A stretch of 64,000 nucleotides of DNA from Papilionanthe hookeriana x Papilionanthe teres (lineage: Eukaryota; Streptophyta; Magnoliopsida; Asparagales; Orchidaceae). The notes under the pieces were generated by a model. The model had not been told where the DNA came from. It searched no databases and saw nothing but the letters and a program-made list of their open reading frames with translations. Numbering within the stretch: position 1 is the stretch's first letter; every line of letters starts with the position of its first letter. Below are positions 18,916 through 29,880 of this stretch, one piece after another. The stretch lies in the NCBI GenBank assembly GCA_022702705.1, contig CM040425.1, positions 8,324,001 to 8,388,000 on the forward strand, in the 5' to 3' direction. The translations under genes were made by a program, and so were the position numbers.

Positions 18916-21900
18916 TGTCGGTGAATTTTAGATTTTTAAGTTTAATTTAAATATATATAATTTGGAAAGTAACATTTAATTTTGAAAATAATTTTAAGTT
19001 TGAAAAATTTAAGATATGAAATCAAACCGATCTCACATCCCAAATAGTTTATTTAAACGAGCACCGTATCACAAACCGTGTATCTATCCCAAAGAATAGA
19101 CACACAGCTTGATGATGGGGCTCGATTAAATAAACTAGAAGATTTGTGACATCCGTTTGGTCTCCAAACCAATTTTATAAGCCGACAAGTTCCCCTGCTT
19201 TAATAAAGGAATTAAGTAGGGTTTATATTACCTGAGTTCTTAAAGTTCCCTATAAGTGCAAGCCCTTATAGTTAATTACATCTTAAATGTCCGAAAACAC
19301 TTAAGAAAACTCTCGATAATGATCAATAATTTTGCTCTCAAGAATTTCAAAGTTTAAGGTTTCAAACAAATTGGACTTTGGAGATTTCAATAGGGAATAG
19401 CTCAAACTTGGAACAATTTATTTTAGGAATCCAATGGAAGAGAAGTAGGTGAAGCCGAGGATCCAAGAGGAATCTTGGCAACTTCCCAAACTATCCTATG
19501 ATTTGGCTTCAATTTGAGAGTTTATTTAATGTTTCAATCCTACCAATTTTAATTAATTAGGACGCATATTCATATGACTTGATCATACAAATAGCCTCGA
19601 AGATGTGAGGGTTTATTTTGTACCAAACGACTACCTCGGAGTCCTAAGACCTGTTAGGGCTTAATTTGCATAAGACAATTATGCAAATGTCTAACGAAAA
19701 GTTGAGGATTTATGTTGCACTAGGCAAACTACCTCAAAATCCTATGGCTTCGTTATTTAATTCTAAGAAAGGTTTTGCTGATGTAGATTTAGGTTTTGCT
19801 GATGAAGATGGACGTGCTGCCCACTATGCTCCAAGCTCCTTATTGTTGCAGAGGTTTAGTTTTAGAAAGTGAAAATCAGGAGATGAGAGAAGTTTTTTGG
19901 TTTAGAAAAGTCTTAAGGTTCAGGTGTTTTTAACATTTTATTAGGGGAATCTTAAAGTTGGTTATAACAACGGATAAGATCCCACGATTCCATCATTCCG
20001 GCACCGTTATTTTTATCAGATTCATTTAGTCCAAATGAATTTGCTAAACTCAACTAAATGAGTTCCACACTTTCAATTAGACCGCGGGAAATCTCGTTAG
20101 CAACACGTAGGTTACATCATCCAAGGTATTCCCGATCATCCAACAAGACGTTTTAATTTAGTTGTATATGTGGTTTTGTTGTTCTGTTTGTGATTAAATT
20201 TTGAGTTGTTTTATATTTTGAATGTTGTGGCGGTGAATTTTATCTTGTGTTGATTTTAATTTAGTTTTAGGTTTCAGTTTTGTGGCTATCCTAAAAGTTT
20301 CAGTTTTCATGCAGGGTGACATTCTTGTTTAACATGCAAGAAAAGTAAAGTGCAGTACATGTAAGTAAATTGCAATAAAGTAAAAGCGTACCTGGAGGGT
20401 CTTCCCGTCATTCCAAGCCACACTTAAAACACATGTCAGAATATTTAAACATTTCAAGGAAAACACCTAGGTAAGGCTAAGGGAAGGTTCTGGTTGTCTA
20501 CCAAAATCCTAATCCTAGTGCTAATCAATTCCTATGACGTCTAGGTTCTTGTGTTTTATGGATGATTTTCTTCACCAAAGAATAATTACGTTCAATTGTT
20601 CTTCTAAAACATCCCAACATATTGAGGAAGTTCTTAGGACGAGTCCTAAATATCTTTTCAATACTTCTGAGATTATTTTGAGTCCAAATGAATTTCATTG
20701 TACCGGTGAATTCATCATCCAAGAATTTAGTTAAATTTTACTTCTTGCTCAGTGAACTTAGACATTTGATTATCCGATGAGTGAAGTGATATTTCACTTG
20801 ATACTCCATTTAAGAATTATGTGGGTGGAAGCCTTTAGGACAGGTTAGGTTATTAAGAAACTTAACCATTTTAGATTTAAGTTGGTTTTTTTTTTAAGAT
20901 TGATTCAAATTAATTGTAATATTTTAGTTTAATTATAACTGTCATATGTTGTTTCAATTTGATTGTGTAATTTCAAAAGTTGACTTATCTATTTTAAAAT
21001 TGCCTTAACTTTAATTTTAGTTATATTTAATTTAATTGTGTTGATTTGAAGTTGATTTTAATTTAGTTATACTAATTTAATTATATTAAAATTTCTTTAA
21101 TTTAATTATATTTAATTTGAATTGTTTTGCATTAATCATGTCATTTTAAAATTATTTTTTAATTTAATTAATTATATTATTTAAAAATTTTTATTAAACT
21201 ATCTTAGAAATTGTTTTAATTTGATTATTTAATTTATCTTAGTTTTCATTAATGGGTTATTAAATTAATATTAAGTGGTATTTGATTTTTATCATAAATT
21301 AGGGGTTAAGATTAATAAATTAATATCTTCCAATATCAAACCCCTTCACTTAATACATTCTCCTTTAATTAACTTCAAATTTTTAATAATTTAAGAAATT
21401 ATAAACATTTTGTTTATATTGGAAAAGTGATAAATGGGTTTCTACGCTTTAATTTCTCATGTTTCAATCATCTAAGGAGATTAGCTAGGATCATTCATTA
21501 CCCATTACGAATAATTAAGCCTAAATATTGATTAAGGCTAAATTTCAATAATCACCATTTTGCCCCTTAGGCTTGTTCACTTCATAATTCATTAAATATA
21601 ACTCAAATGACTTTGAAATTTTTATGTCACCATACTCATGGGTCAATTAGAGTATCAGAGGAGAAAATGTGATTTTTCTATTTTTAATTTAATTTTAATA
21701 ATTATTTTGTGGAAAATAAGGGGTTTTCAATGAAAAGCCAATAACATGACCAAGGTAAGGTTTCTATTCTTAAGAAAATTATGAGATCTCCCTACTGACC
21801 AGAGGACCACTTGAACCAATTTTGGTGATTTTTTTAATTATATTTTATTTATTATAATTATTTTGAGTTTTGGGGTATTAATTAATTATAAAATAAAATT

Positions 21901-23360
21901 AAAGCTTAAAAAAGAATTCTATATTTTTCTTAAGTCCCTCTAACCTCAAGGAATCCAGACAAATAAATTTTATATTTTTTTGATTTTTCTTTGATTTATT
22001 AGAATTAATTTAGTGAAATGGTTGGAAAATCCATTTTTTAATATTAAAAATTGTCTTAAGCCTTTAAAATTCAATATCTTAACTTAGGGACTTAGGAAAA
22101 ATATTTTGTTGGTTCCTAAGTGATTAGGGGACCAAATATGACACTTTTATGAATTTTAATATTTTTATGATTTTTTACTTTTTTTAATTATTAAAATATT
22201 AAAAATATGTTTAAAAATGAAAATTTTTAGAAAATTCCAATTTTAATTTTGTTAGACTCTCCTAATATCAGAGAGTCTACAAAACCAATTTGGTGAATTT
22301 TTAATGTATATTTTGGGTTTTATGAATTTTTTAATTTTTAAAATAGTTATGTCACCTAATTAATTCATTTAATGGATTAAATTTTTTCCAATTTACTTGA
22401 AATTTTTATGTGAGGTTCTCTACATCCTAAGTGACAGTGAAGAATTATTTTCAAGTGATTTTTATGTTTGGTCACTCATAATTAATTAAAGTTCAATTTT
22501 GAGTGTTTAGGCTAATTAGGGTTATTTTTAAGGAATTAAGTCAAACCATAATTTTTCTAGGGTCCTCTAGCCCTAAGATACTTCCCCTAATTTTCCTAGA
22601 ATTTTCTAAGCAATATGCTAATTACGGGAATTAAAACATCAAAGCAGACACATAAACTTGAAAAATAAATAACTTGCCACAAAGATGGTCTCTAGTCTTG
22701 AAAAATTCAGGGAATGTTCCCATGAACAGAGGCTACAAAAGCACTATGGTCTCATGCCATGGTGAATTGTATGTGTGAATGGAGAATTGAAATACTTAAA
22801 ATAGTATTAAATTAATTAAAAATAAAATACTTAACAAAACAACTTAATTCTTTTTCCACATTATTCTCTTCTGTTCACTGAGTAAGAGAGTATTTTTCTT
22901 TTATTTTTGTGATTTTTCTATACAAAGTTATGGATTTTTGAAGTTCAAGGTATTTAAATAATTCAAAAATACCCTAATTTCCTACTTAACCACGTCGGCG
23001 CAGTGTCATCCTCGGCAGATCTGAAGCTCCATCCGGCATGCCTCCATTCGACGCCGCCATCTGACTGGGATGCCACGCGACCTGCGGTTCATGTTATGTT
23101 GTTTCATCCAGCGCGATCCCGACCGTTCACTCGATACACAAGCCATCCGACGGCTCCTAGTCATCGTCTACGACTGGTGCGTCCCATGAGCCGTCCACCT
23201 TCTAACCTTAATATCTGACTCGATACTCAACCAAATTACGTGTTTTTGGTTTCTACGGACTCGTCTCAACAAGGCGAACACATTCATATGGATATGATGC
23301 TATGAAATAGACTTAAACAAAATGGAGAATCGAAAGAAGCTCTCGGGAAGGAGGAGTTCC

Positions 23361-23369
23361 ATACCTTGG
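23361..23369 (-). promoter_or_regulatory. Splice-donor-like site in LTR leader (copy 2)
   Basis: The minus strand reads GCCAAG|GTATGG across this point. The same AAGGT-purine-T core occurs at the aligned position in the other LTR copies: about 4033 (AAGGTGTAAG), 16199 (GAAGGTATGA), 37697 (AAAGGTGTAG), and on the plus strand at 56551 in LTR2 (CAAGGTATGG). Conservation across otherwise badly diverged copies suggests a functional 5' splice site in the transcribed leader. Confidence 0.5.
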
Positions 23370-26300
23370 CTCTGAGAAGTGAAGCTTCAATCAGAGAGGC
23401 TTGACACATTCGTTGGAGCTGGAGGAGCCTAGGGATGAAGCCTCTGGTCCTGGTGAAATGTTTAGACCCAATTTCCACCAAGCCCAATTTCAAAGCTTGG
23501 CCAATAGAAGGAATGGCCGAACTGGTGAGGGGGATTTTGCTGGGGAACTTCTTCTTTTGGTCTGGTGAAGGTGTAGAGTTAATCAATTTGAGGATTGGCT
23601 CACTGTGGTGAAGTGTCCTAGTTTTGGGCTTAAACTTGAGCTCAGAAATTGAACTCACAGAGAGGGTTTTAGGGCTTGATTTTATTGGGGATCAATTGCT
23701 CTAAGTTAGAAGAAGAGTTTAGGACCAATTGGACAGAGTTTTGGTAAGGTCCAATGCATCCAAACTTTTGGCTGTGGAGGTGAGGAGTTTAACTAGCCAT
23801 GGCTAGAGGGCTCACCAGGGCAAGTTAAGGGCTGGGATCAGCTGCTTAGGGGAGGAGAAGAAGAGCTGTGAAGTTCAATTGGGTTGAGACAGCTCAGCAA
23901 ACTCAAACTTGAAATTTTTGCTCACATGGAGCTCTCGGCCATGGGGTTTTCCGGCCGCTGGGGTGGTGGTCCGGCCAGGGTCATGTCACCATCTGACTCA
24001 GTGAGTCTAGGGATTGAGTTTTGTGTAAACAATTGGCATTGGCCACGTGTAAAGGAGTTGATTTAAATGGAATGGGGGGAGAGTGTATTTTGGGCTCATT
24101 TTGTTCAACTCATGCATTTGGGTTTGGTGCACCTACCAAGGCCTGATTTTGGGCTGAAAGAAATCAGTCAGGTCAGCCAAGAGAAGGTGGTGAGGTCCCT
24201 ATCCATGGTGAGGTGGCTAACTTGGATTAGAGTGTGACATGAATAAGTTTAAAAAGGATTAGTGAAGGACTAAGAAAGAGTCTCCTCCTTTTGCCATTAA
24301 TGTCTTGGTGAGGTGGAAAGTGGCTCCTATGGCTTGCATATGGCTTATGCATGGCTCAATGGCTCCATGTGGCTTGGGCCAAGGCTTGGTCAATTTCATG
24401 GAAAAGGGTTTTTTGAAATTTTTGGTATTGAGGGATGATTTGGCATGAGACTTGATTTGGAATCATTTGATTATGAAATTAAAACTTAGGGGGTGATTTT
24501 AATTAAAGGGATGACAAATGAAAATGTTATGTGGGCCTTAGGATAGATTTTGGGCTTTTGAAATTGTTTTGGATGGGCCTTTAAATGTTTTATGAAGGTG
24601 GGCTTTTAGATTTTAAAGATAAATTTTTGGATGAAAATTTCATGAAGGGTTGTGTCAAATAAATGTTCCATTTGGTTTAGGAATGTGTCATGAGTGATTT
24701 CAAAACAAGTTTGGGGTAATTTGGAGTTGAATTAGGTTTGATTTGGGTCTTTTGGTAATAGGACCAAAATGGGTCAAATTGGGCTAACTTGGGCTAAGGT
24801 TGGGCTAATGTTGGGTTTGATGTAAAATTAATGTTGTAAAATGTTTATGTAGGTGTAACAAAGAGTTTTCAATTTTTGTTGGTTCTTGATTTTTGGATTT
24901 GGGCTTGTTTGGGTTTATGATTGGTTTAGGCCAATTTAGGAAATTTTGGTTTGGGTTAGGCTTGGGTGGAATTTGGGTCCAAATATTGGGTAAATTAAGT
25001 TAGAGTTTTGTTTGTAGGGATGTTAGGAAGATTTCAAAACAAATTTGGGGAAAATTGGGTAACATTTGGGTTGAATTTGGGATGGATTGAGTTAATTGGC
25101 CATTTTGGGCCTCAAGGGCCCATTTGGGACTTTTGATCAAATTGGATTAAATTGACAAAATTGTGGTATATGACAGTTGAATAAAATGAAATTGGTAGTA
25201 TTTGAGATTTTTTGGAATTTTTTGAGAATTTTTATAATTTTTGGATTTTTGAGTCAAAAAAGGGTATTTTTGGTATTTGGAGAGTATTGGGGGGTATTTT
25301 CGAAATTTTGGTATATTTGGCCATGGATGATCAATTTGAGTGGTGGAGAATATTTAGGATTGATTTTATGGAATTTTGGGTAATTTAAGCAATTTTACAA
25401 ATTTTAGGCAATTTCAATGGCATTTGGTAGGTTTGGTGGGTTTAGGGCCCCGGGGGTCAAAAATTGAAATTTGGGGAAAATGAAGATTAATTAGGTGTGA
25501 GTAAAATAAAACCATTTTGCTTGAGCCATGAAGCCATATTAAGCTCACAAGATCCATGAGAGAACTCATTTTAGGCACTCAATATGTTTTTCCTAACTCT
25601 CTCAGCGAGGGGCTTAGGGGTTAAGGTCCATCCATATGAGTTACTTACATGAGTCAGGTAGTTGAGTTGGGTGAGAGTGTGGTTTTAGGGTTTAGAATGT
25701 GTGTGAGAGTGTGGTGTGTGCAAGCTTTCCCTCACCAAGACCAAGCCACCCAGGGTGATCTTAAGGCCAAAGAATCCTATAGGAAACTCATCGTTTAAAC
25801 CTCCACATATTGATTTAAACCCTCCAAGTGACCTGGGGGTTTACAGTCAAAATTGTGGGGTTTGAAAGGAGTGAAGAAGTGTTTGAATTTCTAAGTGGTG
25901 GGTCTCATTTCTAGTCCTCTAGGATGTCGAAGGGAATACCTATGGCTAGATCCTAAGTACTAAGGAGAGAGATCAGACCTCACCAAAAATGAGGTCAATA
26001 TGTGTGGTGTGCTAACCGAGCATACCGCACGTATTGGCATTGACTGAAGAGGATCAACAAATCCAACACAAATGTTTGAGTGACAAACTTAGAACGAAGT
26101 GTAGGAAATTTCCCCTGGGGAGTATCAGGTAAACCTCCAAGAATGAAGTTTCCAGAACTCTCGCTGGGGAAGAAGAGGTGAATTCCAAATCACAAGATCT
26201 GGAGAGGGATAGATTGGATTTTAGATCCGTTTCATTTTTATTTCAAGTTTCAATTTTGAGTTTGAATTTTTTATTCAAGTTTTAATTTCGGTTGCAATTT

Positions 26301-26659
26301 GATTTACTTGGAATTTTGATTTAATTTGAGATTGATTTGAGATTGATTTCAAGATGAATTTCGCATAGATTTTGGATTTAAAATGAGAATTAGAAATTAG
26401 ATTCCAACTTCAGGATTACAAAGAGAACTAGAATTTAGGTACTAGCCTTGAGAAGAAATCAGCAATTGAGTACCAATCGAGAAAAGGGTGAGAACTGGAA
26501 GTTAGGTACCAGTCTCAAAAGAGAGTCGGAAGTTAGGTACCGACCTCGAAAAGGATGAGAACTGGAAGTTAGGTACCAGTCTCGGAAGAGAGTCAGAAGT
26601 TAAGTACCGACCTCGAAATTTCAAGATTGGGGGAGATTTTTTCAGATAGAATGCGATTT

Positions 26660-27120
26660 TAGCGGACACCGAGATCAGGATGTCTTATAGGTCTCATACC
26701 CGAGTCGGAGGATTAGAATGTGGAAAATTTTTTGGAAGGAATGCAAACTTGGTGGACACCGAGATCAGGATGCCTTGTTGGTCTCATACCCGAGTCAGAG
26801 GACTAGAGTACGAAAAAAATTCTCGAAAGGAATGTGAACTTGGAGGACACCGAGATCAGGATGCCTTGTTGGTCTCATACCCGAGTCGGAGGATTAGAAT
26901 GCGGAAAAAAATTCTAGTAAGGAATGCGAACTTGGCGGACACCGAGATCAGGATGCCTTGTTGGTCTCATACCCGAGTCGGAGGATTAGAATGCGGAAAA
27001 AAATTTTCAGAAGGAATGCGAACTTGGCAGACACCGAGATCAGGATGCCTTGTTGGTCTCATGCCTGAGTCGGAGGATTAGAATGCGGAAAAAAATTCTC
27101 GGAAGGAATGCGAACTTGGC
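26660..27120. repeat. 91-bp tandem array in U3 of LTR copy 2
   Basis: About five units, each with 'acaccgagatcaggatgcc', 'ctcatacccgagtcggagg' and an AAAAAATT tract, spaced about 90 bp. It sits about 0.6-1.1 kb inside the U3 end. An open frame reading through it on the plus strand is only repeat sequence. Confidence 0.9.
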
Positions 27121-27748
27121 GAAGATTCATTTAGGAGAATTGAAATTTAAGTGTTGATCTCGAAATGAGGACTGGAAGTTAGGTACCAGCCTCAAAAGGA
27201 TGAGAATTAGAAGTTAGGTACCAATCCCAGAAGTTTGTTTTTGATTTAGTTTTTAAGATTCTATGGAAATTTTTGTTTAGTGGAAGATTGGAAATGAGAC
27301 ATGAAAGTGTTTCACATCCCAGGAGAGTTGATCGAATTTTGATTGTTTGGCGAAGGATATGAATCCATGCCATCAGAACCAAATCAAAAATTTTGTGGTT
27401 CTGTGTCAGTAGACTTAGTCGACCTTCTCAAAAGAGGGAAGAGATCGCGAAGAATCAGAAGAGATTTAAAAACAGCCTGAGGCTGGGAATCTCAGATTCA
27501 GAGTTTCAAAGTTTGAAACTGAAGTTAAAGTCTTCTGCGGGGAAAAATCAACTCAAAAGAGCTTCCAAAGGAGCTTCAAATAGATTTCAGTCGAAAGGTT
27601 CAAATCGACAGATTCAGATTGGAATTCAATTCGAGATTTAGATTTTTTTCGTTTGTTTAGTGATTCAATTTTATTTTTGTTTATTTAGAGTTCGTGTTAA
27701 TTTGGAGTTTGTTTTGACATTCAGATTCTTGAAGAGTGTTCTTTATTC

Positions 27749-27763
27749 ATTCTCTTTTCTTTT
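27749..27763 (-). other. Polypurine tract of element A
   Basis: GAAAAGAAAAGAGAA on the minus strand, immediately before the TG that starts the 3' LTR. Element B has a comparable but interrupted purine run at about 42113-42135. This is the expected priming site for plus-strand DNA synthesis and fixes the internal/LTR boundary. Confidence 0.65.
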
Positions 27764-28110
27764 CGTTATTTGTTCAAAGTTCATTTAATTTAATGGCGTT
27801 TCCCAATTAATTTACACAAAAGAGGTGAAGGCAAAACACGACATGGTCGTTTCCATTCCAATTTATTGAAAATACATTATATAGCTTGGTCCAAAACATG
27901 ATGATATTTTCCTTGAAAATTCAGCATCTCATACAATCCACATAAATCCAAAACGGATTGTGTAAGATTCTTGCAAGTTTCTTCCAAAACGTATGTCGAA
28001 ATCCATGTCTGAATAGTGAGATACATGGACAATAACATCACCTTCCAAGCCATCCTTGGTAGGAAATGCCGTTCGGATGTGCATTGGAGGTGTGCTATCT
28101 CCCATGTAGC
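27764..28110 (-). other. 3' tail of element A after the AlkB-like ORF
   Basis: Untranslated region between the AlkB-like ORF and the polypurine tract. It includes a 61-residue open frame (28114-27929) that starts with GTG just after the ORF stop and overlaps it out of frame. Element B has a recognisably homologous tail at 42360-42113 (shared 'acaaaagaggtgaaggc' near 27817 and 42190). Whether this tail peptide was ever translated, for example as a frameshifted C-terminus, cannot be told. Confidence 0.45.
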
Positions 28111-29550
28111 TCACAGCTCGTAGGGCCGAAGGCTCTCTAACTCTGGATCTAGCTGAAAGTGGACAGACATTTTTCTGTCATCCAACCTTCTGAAAGTGAC
28201 GGAGATCCGCTCAATAGACACTCCTGGAATGCAATGTTTTGCTATGTCCGCTCCATTTTCTTTTAACACCAAGACAGAACCTACCGGTAGTGGTATCTCC
28301 ATTGGTCCTCAGAATTCTCTGGGGCCTGTTATCCGGAGGTCAGATCCAAACATGATGTTACATTGGTTGACAAAAGACACTGTGCAAAAAGGTCTGACGA
28401 AGTCATGATGATCTATGTGTGGCGGTATGCAATCGCCCTCCCTGTGTATGTTAATGATGCAGCTGTTGGACAAGCAATTTGTTGGCAATACCCTCCATGT
28501 CACCATCCTTTTTACCATTCTCTTGATAATTCTTGGCATCGGATCTACCTCACTACTACGGAGTATCCCTGGTGGATTTCCCTTTCTGTCTTCAGCGAAG
28601 TTGTAGCAACACCCGCACTGGATTGTAACTCTTCCTTTTCCTTTCATCCACCTTCGAGGTTCTGAGTAGGTCTTCTCTCTCAAATGACCGGACCGACCAA
28701 TTTTCTAAAGCTCGACGACGCAGTCCACAATTTGCTGCTGCTCATAGTCTGAGAATACATCTGTATGCAGCTCAAGGCCCTCCAGGATGTTGATTCTCTT
28801 GCCTCGAATTCTCTCAAAATATTCAAAAGTTTTCTTTTCAACATTCTGCATCCTTTCCAGTTCGTATTCTGGAATTATTTGCAACTGGCGAGGTCTGGTA
28901 ACGTACTGTGGGATGTATGGTTCAACCCCAACACGATCTCCTGCATGTCTCGGCTCCTCGGGGATAGTCTCTGTCAGGACATCCTCTGGGGTTGCCACCA
29001 ATTCTGTTTCAGCTCTTTTTGGAATTTCTTTCATCCTTTCTGCTGTTCTTGGAGTTGATCTCCTCTTTTCTGGCTTCTGCTGAACTGATTTCTTTGAAGT
29101 ACTTGCACTGACAGTAGCAACTGTCTCTTCATGTTGATCCACTGCTAGCTTGGTCAGCATCTTGCGAATGCAACAGTTCTTGTTTCTTCATTGGGTAGGA
29201 GTAAGAGTGGCTCTTCTTACCTCTAGAACTTCTGTGGGAATGGCGCTAACAAGCCTGCCCTCTGCAGTAGCAACCACGAACTTGACTTTCTTGTCCTCTC
29301 CCGTTGCATGAGCAGCGTTTGCTTTTCTTTTCTTGCTGGTGGACTGCTGACTTGGGCCACCCAATTTCATCACTATCTGGCTGTGGTACTCTTCCCGGTA
29401 AATCGGAGTCCAATCAGTTTCTTCGTACTGTAGCCCAGTCGGTGTGAAATCAGAGTCGATCTCAATCACTGCCCCATCCTTCATCTTCTTTTCATCGAGT
29501 GCTAGACTCACGCCATTCTTAAAGTTCAGAACCAACCGCCCATTCGACAT
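28111..29550 (-). pseudogene. AlkB-family (ALKBH9/10-like) dioxygenase ORF captured by element A
   Basis: Fe(II)/2-oxoglutarate-dependent nucleic-acid demethylase domain, in sense and downstream of integrase. ATG at 29550, stop at 28113-28111, 480 codons in one frame with only three internal stops: TGA codon 121 (29190-29188), TAG codon 282 (28707-28705), TGA codon 414 (28311-28309). Residues 1 to about 230 are a basic, low-complexity extension I do not recognise. From about 254, NILEGLELHTDVF and then KGKGRVTIQCGCCYN, GDCIPPHIDHHDFVRPF, PLPVGSVLVL and GADIAKHCIP match plant ALKBH9/ALKBH10 by memory of the family. Iron ligands are His378, Asp380 (28419-28411) and His439; the 2-oxoglutarate site is Arg448 and Arg454 in RISVTFR. 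Codon 121 is CGA-like in copy B, so that stop is explained by CpG deamination. A 3' splice site precedes the ATG. Plant ALKBH9/10 members remove m6A from RNA; the same activity here is inferred. Confidence 0.85.
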
Positions 29551-29580
29551 TTCTCTGCGAAAAACAAGGAAAGGATCAGG
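29551..29580 (-). promoter_or_regulatory. 3' splice site before the AlkB-like ATG (element A)
   Basis: The minus strand reads CCTTGTTTTTCGCAG|AGAAATG, a pyrimidine-rich tract ending in CAG four bases before the ATG at 29550. The spacer between integrase and this site is AT-rich and non-coding. In element B the same place reads CTTCGCGGGGAAATG, so the AG is lost. Together with the donor-like site in the LTR leader it would let the ORF be translated from a spliced mRNA. Confidence 0.5.
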
Positions 29581-29880
29581 GGCTGTACTGAGAACAAGAA
29601 CAATAAGAAAATTTACTTATTAATGGAAAGCTTTTATTCATTTCTTTTTTTTAAGTTTTTAATAAGAGTAGGAAAAGATAAGGAAAGATCAGGAGTGAGC
29701 TGATCAAAAATAAAGGATCAAAATTTCATGATTTCACATATTTCTTTTTAACACATTTTTTTGTTTAATGATTTTTTATCATCCATTTTTATGTTTTGGG
29801 TTCGGACCCAGTTACAAATGATTACTCTACCCATGCTTCTAGGAATGAGACTTCATTTTTAAAGTTCATCCTTCGAAACA
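29581..29880 (-). other. Non-coding spacer between integrase and AlkB-like ORF
   Basis: AT-rich sequence with no open frame linking integrase (stop at 29883-29881) to the AlkB-like ATG. The 330-base gap and the change of frame show that the AlkB-like protein is not part of the pol polyprotein. Confidence 0.6.

Larger units (their letters stand above)
18916..27748 (-). mobile_element. 3' LTR of element A (copy 2, 8.8 kb)
   Basis: The most complete LTR copy. The right end is set by a polypurine tract on the minus strand (27763-27749, GAAAAGAAAAGAGAA) followed at once by TG. The left end reads CA on the minus strand (TG at 18916 on plus), next to interrupted Athila protease. Order along the minus strand: U3 with a 91-bp tandem array, G/T-rich block, leader with a splice-donor-like site, GC-rich block, then a long AT-rich U5. 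At 8.83 kb it is far longer than most plant LTRs, though Ogre elements are known for multi-kilobase LTRs. CpG is strongly depleted relative to copy 1. The matching 5' LTR of element A is not in the window. Confidence 0.75.

Noticed and set aside
23284..23658. Leader-encoded frame on the minus strand, with some shared residues (SISELK, STPS, LLRAKV) at 38081-37689
   Set aside because: The start is GTG with an upstream in-frame stop and no ATG, and copy 1 does not keep the frame. Shared residues reflect DNA similarity of the leader, though a spliced continuation was considered.
26680..27081. 133-residue plus-strand open frame with repeated SHTRVGGLE motifs
   Set aside because: It is a translation of the 91-bp tandem array in U3; the repeat has no coding counterpart in other LTR copies.
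28363..29083. Plus-strand frames of 63-100 residues
   Set aside because: They are antisense shadows of the AlkB-like ORF.
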